The position numbers and the translations under genes were made by a program. From positions 744,001 through 808,000 of the forward strand of contig NZ_CP129963.1 of the NCBI RefSeq assembly GCF_030503615.1: a DNA stretch of 64,000 nucleotides. Reading direction: 5' to 3'. Under the pieces are notes generated by a model. It searched no databases. It was not told where the DNA came from and saw nothing but the letters and a program-made list of their open reading frames with translations. The first letter of the stretch is position 1. Each line of letters starts with the position of its first letter. The stretch is from Sphingobacterium sp. BN32. Its GTDB lineage: Bacteria; Bacteroidota; Bacteroidia; Sphingobacteriales; Sphingobacteriaceae. Of the stretch, positions 44,870 through 55,156 are shown piece by piece.

Positions 44870-47485
44870 ATGACTAGCAGAGAAATACGCCAGGCTTTTT
44901 TAGATTTTTTCAAGAGTAAGGGACATCAGATCGTTCCATCCGCTCCAGTGGTAGTTAAAAACGACCCTACATTAATGTTTACTAACGCTGGGATGAACCA
45001 GTTTAAGGATTTGTTTTTAGGAGAGGCCGCGATCAAATATCCGCGTGTGGCAGACACACAACGATGTCTCCGTGTTTCTGGTAAGCATAATGACTTAGAA
45101 GAGGTGGGGATTGATACTTACCACCACACCTTGTTTGAGATGCTTGGAAACTGGTCATTTGGTGACTATTTTAAAAAGGAAGCAATTGAATGGGCGTGGG
45201 AACTTCTGACAGAGGTTTTTAAACTTGACAAAACGCGTCTTTATGTGACTATTTTTGAAGGGGATGCGACGGAAGGTTTGCAACGTGACTTGGAAGCTTT
45301 TGATCTATGGAAGGCATTGATTGCTGAGGATAGAATTTTGCTAGGAAATAAAAAGGATAATTTCTGGGAAATGGGCGACACAGGTCCTTGTGGACCATGT
45401 TCCGAAATTCACTACGATATGCGTTCGGACGAAGAACGTGCGAAAGTAAAAGGTCAGGACTTGGTGAATGCGGACGATCCGCAGGTAATCGAAATCTGGA
45501 ACCTGGTATTTATGCAATTCAACCGTCTGAAAGATAAATCTTTGAAGTCACTTCCTGCGAAGCATGTGGATACAGGAATGGGCTTTGAGCGTTTGGTTCG
45601 TTGTATTCAAGGGAAGACTTCTAACTACGACACGGATGTGTTCCAACCATTAATCCAATACATCGCGGAAAAATCAGGCATTGCTTATGGCGCTGATGAG
45701 AAAACAGATATTGCCATGCGTGTGCTGTCGGATCATATTCGTGCAGTAAGTTTCGCTATTGCCGACGGACAATTACCATCGAATAATAAAGCGGGCTATG
45801 TAATCCGCCGTATTCTAAGAAGAGCGGTGCGTTATGCTTATACATTCTTGAATTTTAAATCACCATTTATCCATGAGTTGGTTCCGGTATTAGCGGAGCA
45901 ATTTAAAGGCGTATTTGATGAACTATATAGCCAACAAGATTTCGTAGAGAAGGTGGTGTTGGAAGAGGAAGTTTCCTTCCTACGTACTTTGACGACGGGT
46001 ATTCAGCGATTTGAAAACTATGTTGTTAATCAACCTTCAATCGATGGCAACTTCGCATTCGAATTGTTTGATACTTATGGTTTCCCAATCGACTTAACGG
46101 AATTGCTGGCTCGTGAGCAAGGATTGACAGTGGATATGACCGGATTTGAGCAGGCATTGTTAGCTCAAAAAGAGCGCTCGCGTGCAGCTACTGCCATTGA
46201 TACAGGTGACTGGGTCATTGTATCTGATAATCAAGATACCGAATTCGTAGGTTATGATGTACTCACAGCTCAGACAGAGATCGTGAAATATCGCAAGGTT
46301 TCTGCGAAAGGTAAAGATCAGTTCCAATTGGTGTTATCCGAAACTCCGTTCTATGCTGAGGGAGGTGGTCAGGTTGGAGATACCGGCTATCTACGTTCTT
46401 TAGATACAAACGAGAAGATTTCCATTGTTGATACCAAGAAAGAGAATGGACTTATTATTCATTTCGTTAATCAATTGCCAACGCTGTTGACAGGTGAGTT
46501 TGAAGCGGTCGTAAATGCCGCGAAGCGTAAAGATACCGAAGCGAATCACTCCGCAACCCACTTATTGCATGCTGCTTTGAAGCAGGTTTTAGGTGAGCAT
46601 GTGAATCAAAAAGGTTCATTAGTATCGCCGGATGTGCTGCGTTTTGATATCTCTCATTTTGCAAAGATGACCTATGAAGAAATCAAGGCAGTAGAGGATA
46701 TCGTTAATGCGAAGATCCGCGAGGATATTTCGCTGAAGGAAGAGCGTAATGTTCCTTATCAACAAGCCATAGAGTCTGGTGTAACGGCATTATTTGGAGA
46801 GAAATATGGTGATCATGTACGTGTAATTACTTTTGATGATAAATACTCCAAAGAACTTTGCGGAGGAACCCACGTTCGGGCTACTGGACAAATTGGTTTC
46901 TTTAAGATAGTTTCTGAATCGGCTGTAGCTGCTGGTGTTCGTCGTATTGAAGCGATCACAGGAACGAAAGCACAGCAGGTAATTCGTGAATACTTTGAGT
47001 TAGTAGATCACATGAGAGGAATCTTAAACAATCCTAAGGACTTTGTTTCTGCAATGAGCAAAATCATTGATGAGAATAGTGCTTTGCGTAAGGAAATCGA
47101 GAAGAGCATCACAGAAAAATCATTAAAGATGCGTGCCGAATTAGAATCGAAGTTCGAACGTATTGGAGATATCAATTACCTGTCTGCGATTGTAGATTTG
47201 CCTAACGCTGATGCGGTTAAAACTTTAGCATTCGCATTGAAAGGTGCTGTCAATAATCTTTTCTTGGTATTAGGTGCTAATTTTGACGGCAAACCAAGTT
47301 TAACAGTTATGATTTCTGACGAGTTAGCGAAGTCAAATAATTTAAACGCCGGCAACATTGTGCGCGAGCTAGCGAAAGAAATCCAAGGTGGGGGAGGTGG
47401 TCAGCCATTCTTCGCAACTGCAGGTGGAAAGAATAGTGCTGGTTTGCAAACAGCAATTGATCGTGCGAGAGAATTTGTAAAGTAA
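44870..47485 (+). CDS. alaS: Alanine--tRNA ligase
   Basis: Charges tRNA-Ala. 871 residues, normal length. The class II catalytic core starts at the N-terminus (FLDFFKSKGHQIVPSAPVV, with FTNAGMNQFK and GNWSFGDYFKKEAI), followed by the tRNA-recognition part, the editing domain with its zinc site (HSATHLLHAAL and CGGTHVRATGQIG), and the C-terminal domain with the glycine-rich GGGGGQPFFATAGG. All parts are intact. The TlpA-like lipoprotein gene follows after six bases. Confidence 0.98.
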   Translation: MTSREIRQAFLDFFKSKGHQIVPSAPVVVKNDPTLMFTNAGMNQFKDLFLGEAAIKYPRVADTQRCLRVSGKHNDLEEVGIDTYHHTLFEMLGNWSFGDYFKKEAIEWAWELLTEVFKLDKTRLYVTIFEGDATEGLQRDLEAFDLWKALIAEDRILLGNKKDNFWEMGDTGPCGPCSEIHYDMRSDEERAKVKGQDLVNADDPQVIEIWNLVFMQFNRLKDKSLKSLPAKHVDTGMGFERLVRCIQGKTSNYDTDVFQPLIQYIAEKSGIAYGADEKTDIAMRVLSDHIRAVSFAIADGQLPSNNKAGYVIRRILRRAVRYAYTFLNFKSPFIHELVPVLAEQFKGVFDELYSQQDFVEKVVLEEEVSFLRTLTTGIQRFENYVVNQPSIDGNFAFELFDTYGFPIDLTELLAREQGLTVDMTGFEQALLAQKERSRAATAIDTGDWVIVSDNQDTEFVGYDVLTAQTEIVKYRKVSAKGKDQFQLVLSETPFYAEGGGQVGDTGYLRSLDTNEKISIVDTKKENGLIIHFVNQLPTLLTGEFEAVVNAAKRKDTEANHSATHLLHAALKQVLGEHVNQKGSLVSPDVLRFDISHFAKMTYEEIKAVEDIVNAKIREDISLKEERNVPYQQAIESGVTALFGEKYGDHVRVITFDDKYSKELCGGTHVRATGQIGFFKIVSESAVAAGVRRIEAITGTKAQQVIREYFELVDHMRGILNNPKDFVSAMSKIIDENSALRKEIEKSITEKSLKMRAELESKFERIGDINYLSAIVDLPNADAVKTLAFALKGAVNNLFLVLGANFDGKPSLTVMISDELAKSNNLNAGNIVRELAKEIQGGGGGQPFFATAGGKNSAGLQTAIDRAREFVK

Positions 47486-47491
47486 AATATA

Positions 47492-48595
47492 ATGAGGAAG
47501 TCCGTATTACATATTTGTAGTTTGTTTTTAGCGGGAGGAATCTTTGCGTCCTGCGCTAATGATGAAAATATCCAGATAAAAGGCGTTATTGATAACCCGG
47601 GAAATGTGAAGGTGGTTAGTTTTTACGAGGGTGATCGTAAATTGGATTCTACGTTTATTGCAGACGGTAACAGATTTAAGTTCGAAAGGCCGGCTACACA
47701 AGAGCGACTACTTACTGTGGCTGTTGGCAAGAACCGTTATCCGGTTATTGTCGAACCTGGAAAAGCATTGACCTTTTCCGTGGATATGCAGCAACCTGAA
47801 AACTATACGGTGGAAGGATCAGAGTTATCGACAAAACTGAAAGACTTTGCAACTTTAAAAGGACGTATCGATTTTGTTCGCGACTCCCTGCAGCAGGTAT
47901 TTACGAAAGCGACAAGTGATTTAGGTGTCAACGAGATACAGAACCTCCGTTCAGAAATGCTTCAGAAGTTTGAACCTTTCTTTAAGGAATACGTAAAAGA
48001 ATCCGTTGCGTTTGCTAATAAAAATCAGGATTTAGCAGGTTTTTATGTGATGAGTACCTTAGATCCGGAGATGGCCGAGCAAGAATTGATCAGTTATGCT
48101 GATGCGATAAAGGACAAATTCACCGATAATCGTTATGTCAATGATTTCAAAACAGAGGTGAATAAGCTTCGTAAATTGGCCATTGGACAGCCGGCGCCTG
48201 CATTGCAAGCATACACCAAAGATAATAAGTTGGTGAAGCTTTCGGATTTTAAGGGTAAGACGGTATTAGTTGATTTCTGGGCTTCTTGGTGCATGCCATG
48301 CCGTGAAGAAAACCCTAACATTGTTAAGCAATACCATAAATTCAAAGACAAGAACTTTACGGTTCTTGGTGTTTCACTAGATAATAATCCGGGTCCCTGG
48401 ATGCGCGCCATCGCAGGCGATAAGCTAGAGTGGACAAATATTTCCGACTTGCAAGCCTGGAGCTCGCCTTTGGTAATCGACTATCAAATCAAAGGGATTC
48501 CAACGTCTTATATCGTTGATGGTACAGGAAAGATAATTGCGAAGAACTTAAGAGGTCAGGAATTAGAAGATTTTTTAACGAAAACCTTAAATTAA
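47492..48595 (+). CDS. TlpA/AhpC-type thioredoxin lipoprotein with DUF4369 domain
   Basis: 367 residues; lipoprotein signal (FASC, Cys21), N-terminal DUF4369 domain (about 28-125, beta-rich), a helical linker and a C-terminal redoxin domain with FWASWCMPCREENPN (Cys267, Cys270). It probably reduces disulfides in the periplasm. Proteins of this layout are numerous in Bacteroidota, often as resA/tlpA annotation. It is six bases behind alaS, so possibly co-transcribed, without an obvious functional link. Confidence 0.88.
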   Translation: MRKSVLHICSLFLAGGIFASCANDENIQIKGVIDNPGNVKVVSFYEGDRKLDSTFIADGNRFKFERPATQERLLTVAVGKNRYPVIVEPGKALTFSVDMQQPENYTVEGSELSTKLKDFATLKGRIDFVRDSLQQVFTKATSDLGVNEIQNLRSEMLQKFEPFFKEYVKESVAFANKNQDLAGFYVMSTLDPEMAEQELISYADAIKDKFTDNRYVNDFKTEVNKLRKLAIGQPAPALQAYTKDNKLVKLSDFKGKTVLVDFWASWCMPCREENPNIVKQYHKFKDKNFTVLGVSLDNNPGPWMRAIAGDKLEWTNISDLQAWSSPLVIDYQIKGIPTSYIVDGTGKIIAKNLRGQELEDFLTKTLN

Positions 48596-48699
48596 GAATA
48601 ATGCATTGTTAAGTTATATTTAAGTGTTAACAATTATATAATATTTGATTAACTTTATCTTATGATTAAGTACATAACTTAGCAAAAAAAATACATTAT

Positions 48700-49392
48700 A
48701 TGGCTAGTAAGCAGAAAATTCTAGTGGTTGACGATGAGGCAGACATTGTTGAATTGATTTCTTATAATTTAACCAAAGAGGGATACCAAGTTTACACCGC
48801 TGCTAACGGTAAAGAAGGAATAAAAGTTGCAAAGGAAGTTTATCCAGATTTAATCATCTTGGATGTGATGATGCCAGAAATGGATGGTATCGAAGCTTGT
48901 CGTTTAATGCGTTCTATGCCTGAATTCAAACAAACGTTCATGGTTTTCTTAACAGCAAGAAGTGAGGAATATTCAGAGATTGCTGGATTCCATGTTGGTG
49001 CGGATGATTATATTGCAAAACCTATCAAGCCACGTGCGTTAATGAGCCGTATCAATGCCATCCTGCGTAGAAATACTTCGGAAGTTATTGATGATCAAAC
49101 GAGCGATAAGCTAGAGATATCGGATTTAGTAATCGATCGCGACTCATTCTTAGTTTATCGCGGAGAAGAAAAGTTCGTTTTAGCGAAAAAGGAATTTGAG
49201 CTTTTATATCTCTTGGCTTCCAAACCGAATAAAGTTTTTACGCGAGAGCAAATCCTGAAGGCGATATGGGAAGACTCGGTAGTGGTGACCAACCGTACAA
49301 TCGACGTTCATATTCGTAAGCTACGTGAAAAGATTGGCGATAGCTACGTCACAACCGTCAAAGGCGTGGGTTATAAATTCGAATTAAATTAA
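48700..49392 (+). CDS. OmpR/PhoB-family response regulator (orphan)
   Basis: 230 residues. Receiver domain with acidic pocket VDDEAD, phosphorylation site Asp in LIILDVMMPEMDG (about residue 54), Thr in FLTAR and Lys in YIAKP. A winged-helix DNA-binding domain follows at about 130-230 with FELLYLLASKPNKVFTREQIL and VDVHIRKLREKIG-type recognition helix. No histidine kinase gene is adjacent: glmS follows. It could be the PhoP/RprY-like regulator whose kinase lies elsewhere. Confidence 0.9.
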   Translation: MASKQKILVVDDEADIVELISYNLTKEGYQVYTAANGKEGIKVAKEVYPDLIILDVMMPEMDGIEACRLMRSMPEFKQTFMVFLTARSEEYSEIAGFHVGADDYIAKPIKPRALMSRINAILRRNTSEVIDDQTSDKLEISDLVIDRDSFLVYRGEEKFVLAKKEFELLYLLASKPNKVFTREQILKAIWEDSVVVTNRTIDVHIRKLREKIGDSYVTTVKGVGYKFELN

Positions 49393-49411
49393 CACAAACT
49401 TAATTATTATA

Positions 49412-49434
49412 AAGCCGGACTTGGTCCGGTTTTT
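49412..49434 (+). terminator. Terminator after the response regulator
   Basis: Stem CCGGAC / GTCCGG extended by A-T pairs, triloop TTG, T-run. Confidence 0.82.
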
Positions 49435-49456
49435 GTTTTTTATGGCAGTCAATCGA

Positions 49457-49486
49457 TTGCGTTGATTGTTATTATCTCTATATTTG
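49457..49486 (+). promoter_or_regulatory. glmS promoter, complete Bacteroidota consensus
   Basis: TTG (49457-49459), exactly 19 bp, TATATTTG (49479-49486), i.e. TTG-N19-TAnnTTTG. The leader to the ATG is about 37 nt, too short for a glmS ribozyme. Confidence 0.7.
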
Positions 49487-49528
49487 AAAAAAAATTATAA
49501 CGAAAACTTAAATTAAACGAGAAGAATT

Positions 49529-51370
49529 ATGTGTGGAATCGTCGGATACACCGGAAAACGTCAAGCTTATCCAATAGTTATTGATGGCTTGAAAAAACTT
49601 GAGTACCGTGGCTATGATAGCGCTGGAGTCGCTTTGCAAACGGGCGATGCTGTTAAAGTTTACAAAAAGGAGGGGAAGGTAGCAGCGCTGGAGGAATTTG
49701 TTGGAGAGCAATCAACGGCAGGTACGACTGGCATCGGCCACACCCGTTGGGCCACTCATGGTGAGCCTTCCGATAGAAATGCGCATCCACATGTCTCCAA
49801 ATCTGGCAATTTGGCGATGATCCACAATGGAATTATCGAGAACTATGCCTCCCTTAAAAATGAGCTGATAAAAGATGGATATGAGTTCCACAGCGATACA
49901 GACTCTGAAGTATTGCTGAATTTTATCGAAGATATCCAACTTAATAATAACTGTAGTCTAGAGGAGGCCATTCGTATTGTATTAAAGCGCGTTACGGGGG
50001 CTTACGTAATTCTGATTGTTTCGGCAGATCAGCCCGATACCATTATTGCCGCAAGAAAGGGTAGTCCCTTAGTAATCGGAATTGGTAATAATGAGCATTT
50101 CCTGGGTTCTGATGCATCACCGATGCTTGCATACACCAAGGAAGTGGTTTATATCAATGATTATGAACTGGCTATCGTTCGTCCGGACGAGTTGATTCTA
50201 AAGAATTTAGGCAACGAAACGATCACACCTTTTGTTCAGAAACTTGATATGGAATTAGCTGCCATTGAAAAGGGTGGCTATGATCATTTTATGTTGAAAG
50301 AGATCTTTGAACAGCCAACGACTATCGCGGACTCTCTTCGCGGACGTTTGGTCTTAAACGAATCTAACATTATCCTAAGCGGTATTGATCTCATCCAGGA
50401 CAAGCTATTGAATGCGCGACGGATTATTATCGTTGCTTGTGGAACAAGCTGGCATGCGGGGTTAGTTGCTGAGTATGTAATTGAAGAGTTGTGCCGCATC
50501 AATGTCGAAGTGGAGTACGCATCGGAATTCCGTTATAGAAACCCGATTATTACGGATGAGGATGTGATTATCGCCATTTCACAAAGTGGTGAAACTGCTG
50601 ATACTCTAGTTGCTCTAGAGCGAGCGAAGGAGCATGGAGCAACCATCTTTGGTATTGTCAATGTCGTTGGTTCATCGATCGCACGTATTTCACATGCCGG
50701 ATGTTATACTCATGCCGGTCCTGAAATTGGTGTAGCAAGTACCAAAGCATATACTGCGCAATTAGCCGTATTGATGCTATTGGCATTAAAGGTTGCGAAA
50801 ATGAAAGGCACCATCTCTGAAGAACGTTTCGTCGAACTATCACAGGAATTAAATAGTGTGCCCGAGAAAGTAGAATGGGTATTGAAAAACGAAGTCGACA
50901 ATATTAAAGCCATCGCCTTTAAATACAAAGATGCACATGATGTACTCTATTTAGGTCGCGGGTACAATTTCCCGACCGCACTCGAAGGCGCGTTGAAGCT
51001 TAAAGAGATTTCCTATATCCATGCAGAAGGCTATCCAGCTGCAGAGATGAAGCATGGTCCGATAGCGCTTGTGGATGAGACGCTTCCGGTTGTATTTGTA
51101 GCGACAAAAGATGTATACCATGAGAAGGTAATCAGCAATATGCAAGAAATTAAGGCGCGCAAGGGAAAAGTGATTGCAGTCGTGTCTGAAGGCGATGAGG
51201 TTACTCATAGCATTGCGGATGATATCATGACTGTGCCAATTTTGGATGAGGTATTGGCACCTATCTTGACCGTTGTGCCTTTGCAGCTACTATCTTATTA
51301 CATTGGTGTTTATCGTGGCTTAGATGTAGACAAACCACGTAATTTAGCGAAGTCTGTCACAGTAGAATAG
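49529..51370 (+). CDS. glmS: Glutamine--fructose-6-phosphate aminotransferase (isomerizing)
   Basis: Makes glucosamine-6-phosphate for UDP-GlcNAc. 613 residues. The N-terminal glutaminase domain begins MCGIVGYTGK with catalytic Cys at position 2, then GIGHTRWATHGEP. Two SIS domains follow (about 285-425 and 455-600) with ACGTSWHAGLVAEY and SQSGETADT, and the end LAKSVTVE is typical. No ribozyme-like leader is present. The DUF4954 gene follows after eight bases. Confidence 0.98.
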   Translation: MCGIVGYTGKRQAYPIVIDGLKKLEYRGYDSAGVALQTGDAVKVYKKEGKVAALEEFVGEQSTAGTTGIGHTRWATHGEPSDRNAHPHVSKSGNLAMIHNGIIENYASLKNELIKDGYEFHSDTDSEVLLNFIEDIQLNNNCSLEEAIRIVLKRVTGAYVILIVSADQPDTIIAARKGSPLVIGIGNNEHFLGSDASPMLAYTKEVVYINDYELAIVRPDELILKNLGNETITPFVQKLDMELAAIEKGGYDHFMLKEIFEQPTTIADSLRGRLVLNESNIILSGIDLIQDKLLNARRIIIVACGTSWHAGLVAEYVIEELCRINVEVEYASEFRYRNPIITDEDVIIAISQSGETADTLVALERAKEHGATIFGIVNVVGSSIARISHAGCYTHAGPEIGVASTKAYTAQLAVLMLLALKVAKMKGTISEERFVELSQELNSVPEKVEWVLKNEVDNIKAIAFKYKDAHDVLYLGRGYNFPTALEGALKLKEISYIHAEGYPAAEMKHGPIALVDETLPVVFVATKDVYHEKVISNMQEIKARKGKVIAVVSEGDEVTHSIADDIMTVPILDEVLAPILTVVPLQLLSYYIGVYRGLDVDKPRNLAKSVTVE

Positions 51371-51378
51371 TTAAACTT

Positions 51379-53553
51379 ATGGGTTATGTCAATAAGATTC
51401 CTTTGAGTCGCATCGGTTATGATTTTATTCCTGCCGAGTACTTGAAGGAGGGTAGAGACGAATATTACTTTCGTTTTCAACAACAGAAGTCCGATAAGAC
51501 CTACAGAAATCTTACCGAAGAAGAAATCCAAATATTAGAGGCTAATGCCAACGAGTCTACCAATTGGAATGATGTTCTTGTGACGGATAGATTTCTTCCC
51601 AATCAGATCAAGCGCTCCAAATTTTATGGCTTGGTGCGTATTGGTGATATGGAAGAGGTTTATTTAGAGTATCGTGATATTCGATTGGCTTGCGGTATCT
51701 ATAACTCGCACATCATCAGCTGCGATTTGGGAGATTGTATAGCCTTGCATCAGGTCCGTTATATTGCTCATTTCATCGTTGGTAATGAGGTCATCCTACT
51801 AAACGTGAATGAGATGGAGACGAGCTCCAGCGCGAAGTTTGGAAACGGCATTCTAAAAGAAGGCGATCAAGAAGAGAGCCGTATCTACCTGGAAGTCTGC
51901 AACGAGAATGGGAATCGCAAAGTTCTTCCTTTCGATGGGATGCAAGCGGCGGATGTTTATCTGTGGACTAGAAATCGACAGGATAAAGTCCTTCAGGAAC
52001 GCTTCTTTGAAATGACCAACAAATGCTTTACATCGGAACGCGGTTTTTATAGTGAGATCGGTGACCGGACGGTTATCAAAAACTCACATACCATCAAGAA
52101 TGTCAAGATTGGTTCGGATGCCTACATCAAAGGCGTGAATAAGCTTAAGAATATCACCGTCAATTCGACTTCAGAAGCTTATACACAGATTGGTGAGGGC
52201 TGTGAATTAGTTAATGGAATTATTGGTTATGGTTGTCGTGTATTCTACGGTGTGAAAGCGGTACGCTTTATATTATCATCCTATTCCCAATTAAAATACG
52301 GAGCACGTCTGATCAACTCCTTTTTAGGAGATAACTCCACAATTTCCTGTTGTGAAGTGTTGAATTCACTGATCTTTCCTGCGCATGAACAACATCACAA
52401 TAACTCTTTCCTTTGTGCCAGCTTAATTATGGGACAGTCGAATATGGCTGCTGGTGCAACCGTAGGGTCAAATCATAATTCCAGAGGAGCCGACGGAGAG
52501 ATAATTGCAGGGCGTGGTTTTTGGCCAGGCCTATGTGTCAGCTTAAAACATAATTCACGTTTTGCATCTTATAGCCTAATCGTTAAAGGCGATTTCCAAC
52601 ATGAGATGGATGTTCGTATTCCGTTTTCTTTGATCAGTAATGATGTGAAGAACGATCAGTTAGTAATTGTGCCTGGCTATTGGTTTATGTATAATATGTA
52701 TGCGCTTATGCGCAATACCAACAAGTTTTTAAGTCGCGACAAACGTCAATTTAAGAATCAATATTTTGAGTACGATATCCTTGCGCCTGATACAATCAAC
52801 GAATTGTTTGATTCCTTGAAGGAAATAGAATCGGCCGTTGCTTTAGCCTTATCAAAAGGAGGGGAGGGGAATGGTATTGACGCTAGATCTTGGCTAAACA
52901 GTCCTTCGGGACCAGTATTGGAGGTTCTTTTGCAAAATACAGAATTTTCGAAGCGAAAAGTTGCTTTGTTGAAACCGAAAGAGTCATACGCGCTTTTCAA
53001 GAAATTGATTCGCTATTATGCGGTTTGCCAGGTATTAGAACTTTTAAGCCCTGATGATTTTGATAAGATATTATTGCATAACAATTTGTCGATTTCCGTA
53101 AGAGCATCCTTTGTTAATGTGGGCGGACAATTGATGCCTTCATATAAGATGGAGCGCCTATTAGATGCTATTCGCTCTGAAGAAGTCGCAAGTTGGAAAG
53201 ACGTGCATGCACAATACAGGGAATTAAGTGGTGAATACTTGGAGGATAAGCTTGCTCATGCTTTGATTTCTCTAGCCGAAGTAACAGAAAGACAGTCAAA
53301 CACTTGGGACTTGGACTTTTGGCATGAACTCTTTGACGAGGCATTAGAGACAAAGAAGTGGATATGTGATGAGATCCGGAAAACTCGCGAGAAAGACTAC
53401 AGCAATCCGTTCCGCATGATGGTGTACAATTCACCGGAGGAAATGGACGAAGTTGTGGGGAAATTGAGCAATAATTCCTTTATCAATCTTCAGGATGAAG
53501 AACTGCGAATTTTTAAGGAAAAGCTCTTAAGGTTTTCAACGGTCCTAAAATAA
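51379..53553 (+). CDS. DUF4954-family protein with left-handed beta-helix-like region
   Basis: 724 residues, cytoplasmic. I recognise the family as DUF4954, of unknown reaction. Between about 220 and 420 many short hexapeptide-like steps occur (VIKNSHTIKNVKIGSDAYIK and others), suggesting a left-handed beta-helix as in nucleotide-sugar acyltransferases and pyrophosphorylases. The C-terminal part is helical. Eight bases separate it from glmS, which suggests co-transcription. A link to amino-sugar or sugar-nucleotide metabolism follows from this position and fold only. Confidence 0.8.
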   Translation: MGYVNKIPLSRIGYDFIPAEYLKEGRDEYYFRFQQQKSDKTYRNLTEEEIQILEANANESTNWNDVLVTDRFLPNQIKRSKFYGLVRIGDMEEVYLEYRDIRLACGIYNSHIISCDLGDCIALHQVRYIAHFIVGNEVILLNVNEMETSSSAKFGNGILKEGDQEESRIYLEVCNENGNRKVLPFDGMQAADVYLWTRNRQDKVLQERFFEMTNKCFTSERGFYSEIGDRTVIKNSHTIKNVKIGSDAYIKGVNKLKNITVNSTSEAYTQIGEGCELVNGIIGYGCRVFYGVKAVRFILSSYSQLKYGARLINSFLGDNSTISCCEVLNSLIFPAHEQHHNNSFLCASLIMGQSNMAAGATVGSNHNSRGADGEIIAGRGFWPGLCVSLKHNSRFASYSLIVKGDFQHEMDVRIPFSLISNDVKNDQLVIVPGYWFMYNMYALMRNTNKFLSRDKRQFKNQYFEYDILAPDTINELFDSLKEIESAVALALSKGGEGNGIDARSWLNSPSGPVLEVLLQNTEFSKRKVALLKPKESYALFKKLIRYYAVCQVLELLSPDDFDKILLHNNLSISVRASFVNVGGQLMPSYKMERLLDAIRSEEVASWKDVHAQYRELSGEYLEDKLAHALISLAEVTERQSNTWDLDFWHELFDEALETKKWICDEIRKTREKDYSNPFRMMVYNSPEEMDEVVGKLSNNSFINLQDEELRIFKEKLLRFSTVLK

Positions 53554-53564
53554 TATAGCAATAT

Positions 53565-53599
53565 AAAAGGGCGATGTATTCAATGACATCGCCCTTTTT
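53565..53599. terminator. Terminator after the DUF4954 gene
   Basis: 13-bp stem AAAAGGGCGATGT / ACATCGCCCTTTT with an 8-nt loop and T-run, between convergent genes. Confidence 0.92.
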
Positions 53600-53630
53600 C
53601 TTGTTTCTAAATCTTGATAAACAAGATTTA

Positions 53631-55034
53631 CTATTTCAATTCTTTGATTTTTATACTTCTAAAAGAAACAGCATCGCCGTGGTCTTGCAAAAGAATATGT
53701 CCTTGTTCGGCTTCGCCAAAGTTCTTCCAATCTTTGTATTTACTGCCTGCGACTAATTTTCTAAATTCCTCCGAACCTCTCACAAATTCTAACATCTTAA
53801 AGCCGTTTAACCAGTAAGTTACTTTGTTATTGGGTTCAACAACAAGGCGTCCTCGGTTCCATTCGCCAATTGGTTTTCTCGCACGCTTATTTTTGTCCGA
53901 TGTAATCAGATCGTATAAAGACGCTAAAGTTCTGTTTCCATCTTTTCCAAGTTTAGCATCGGGATGCAATTCATCATCTAAAATCTGATACTCCGGTCCA
54001 ATGGCAGAGCCTTTTGTTTCCTCATTCAACGTAACAAAATATTTAACACCTGAATTTGCACCAGGCGTTAGCTTAAAATCGAAAGAAAGGTCAAATGCTT
54101 TGTACTGTTTTTCAGTGACAATATCACCGCCATTGGTGGACTCTCCACCATCAGATTTTTGTACAGAAATGATTCCGTTCTCAATCTTCCAGCCTTGCTG
54201 TGGAAAACCACCACCTCGGGCGCTTCTCCATCCTGTGGCGTCTTTCCCGTTGAACAATAAGCTGTATCCAGCTTTCTTTTCTTCTTCTGTCAAACCGTTC
54301 GCATTGGTGTTGACGATGTAGACATCACTTGGGAAATCTGCTGGTTTTAAATCCTTTGTTTGGATCCTGATGTTCTTGAAATACACTTTTTTGCCATCAA
54401 GCGAATCTGGGATGGCATGCACCTGCAAAGCAATAAATCCAGAAGCATCGATGCTATCCACTAAATGCGCGGATGGCACACCATTTACCCAGGTTTTCAT
54501 TTCATTTCCTATAGCTTCGATGCGGATCTTATTGTATTCATTGGGCTTATAAGCTGTTTTCGCTGTAGGATTTAAATCTAAAGGGTAAAGCCACTGCCTT
54601 CTTCCCTCGTCATAGATGCCCCCAGTCCAAGCTCTCGGAGTAGGGTCTACATCTACCTGTCGGCCGTAAACTCTACCTTTTCCATTATTTGCATACGCAT
54701 CAAAATGGCTGCGGGTCTGTATACCGGAATTTGTCGTTGAACCTTCGAGTTTTATATCGAGTTCTAAAATAAAATCGCCATATTCTTTTTCTGTTACCAA
54801 GAAACTATTCGGAGTGCCTTTAACCATGGTCCCGACGATTGCGTCGTCTTCAATGCTGTAAGGCGCTTTGCCAGCAAGCGTTTTCCATCCGGACAGATCT
54901 TTTCCATTAAAGAGATTCTCCCAATCGCCATCACTGCTGATTTTATTGACGCTTTGGCAGGATGCTGATAGTAAAAGGAGGGAGAGGGCAAAAGAGGATA
55001 GGGAATAAATGGATTTGTTTATGAATCTTCTCAT
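53631..55034 (-). CDS. Lipoprotein with two DUF1080 (3-keto-disaccharide hydrolase) domains
   Basis: 467 residues; lipoprotein signal (LSASC). Two DUF1080 lectin-like domains (about 35-225 and 250-467), each with an LFNGKDxxGW start (NLFNGKDLSGWKTL and LLFNGKDATGWRSA). The family is annotated as 3-keto-disaccharide hydrolase, and in Bacteroides members act on 3-keto-glycosides as hydrolases or lyases. Divergent from the Gfo/Idh-type gene, which with its partner could oxidise the C3 hydroxyl first. Substrate unknown. Confidence 0.87.
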   Translation of the reverse strand: MRRFINKSIYSLSSFALSLLLLSASCQSVNKISSDGDWENLFNGKDLSGWKTLAGKAPYSIEDDAIVGTMVKGTPNSFLVTEKEYGDFILELDIKLEGSTTNSGIQTRSHFDAYANNGKGRVYGRQVDVDPTPRAWTGGIYDEGRRQWLYPLDLNPTAKTAYKPNEYNKIRIEAIGNEMKTWVNGVPSAHLVDSIDASGFIALQVHAIPDSLDGKKVYFKNIRIQTKDLKPADFPSDVYIVNTNANGLTEEEKKAGYSLLFNGKDATGWRSARGGGFPQQGWKIENGIISVQKSDGGESTNGGDIVTEKQYKAFDLSFDFKLTPGANSGVKYFVTLNEETKGSAIGPEYQILDDELHPDAKLGKDGNRTLASLYDLITSDKNKRARKPIGEWNRGRLVVEPNNKVTYWLNGFKMLEFVRGSEEFRKLVAGSKYKDWKNFGEAEQGHILLQDHGDAVSFRSIKIKELK

Positions 55035-55156
55035 CTTAAGTTTTTGTTGATTTTGTAACAGGTTTAATGATAATCAGCGATTATCATGTTGAAATTAATA
55101 TTTTTTTTTAATTTTAACATACGATCATTAATAAATTTAAACCTAAACACGATTTC

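Noticed and set aside
49387..49528. glmS ribozyme
   Set aside because: The predicted leader is only about 40 nt, far shorter than the ribozyme, and the sequence shows no matching core.
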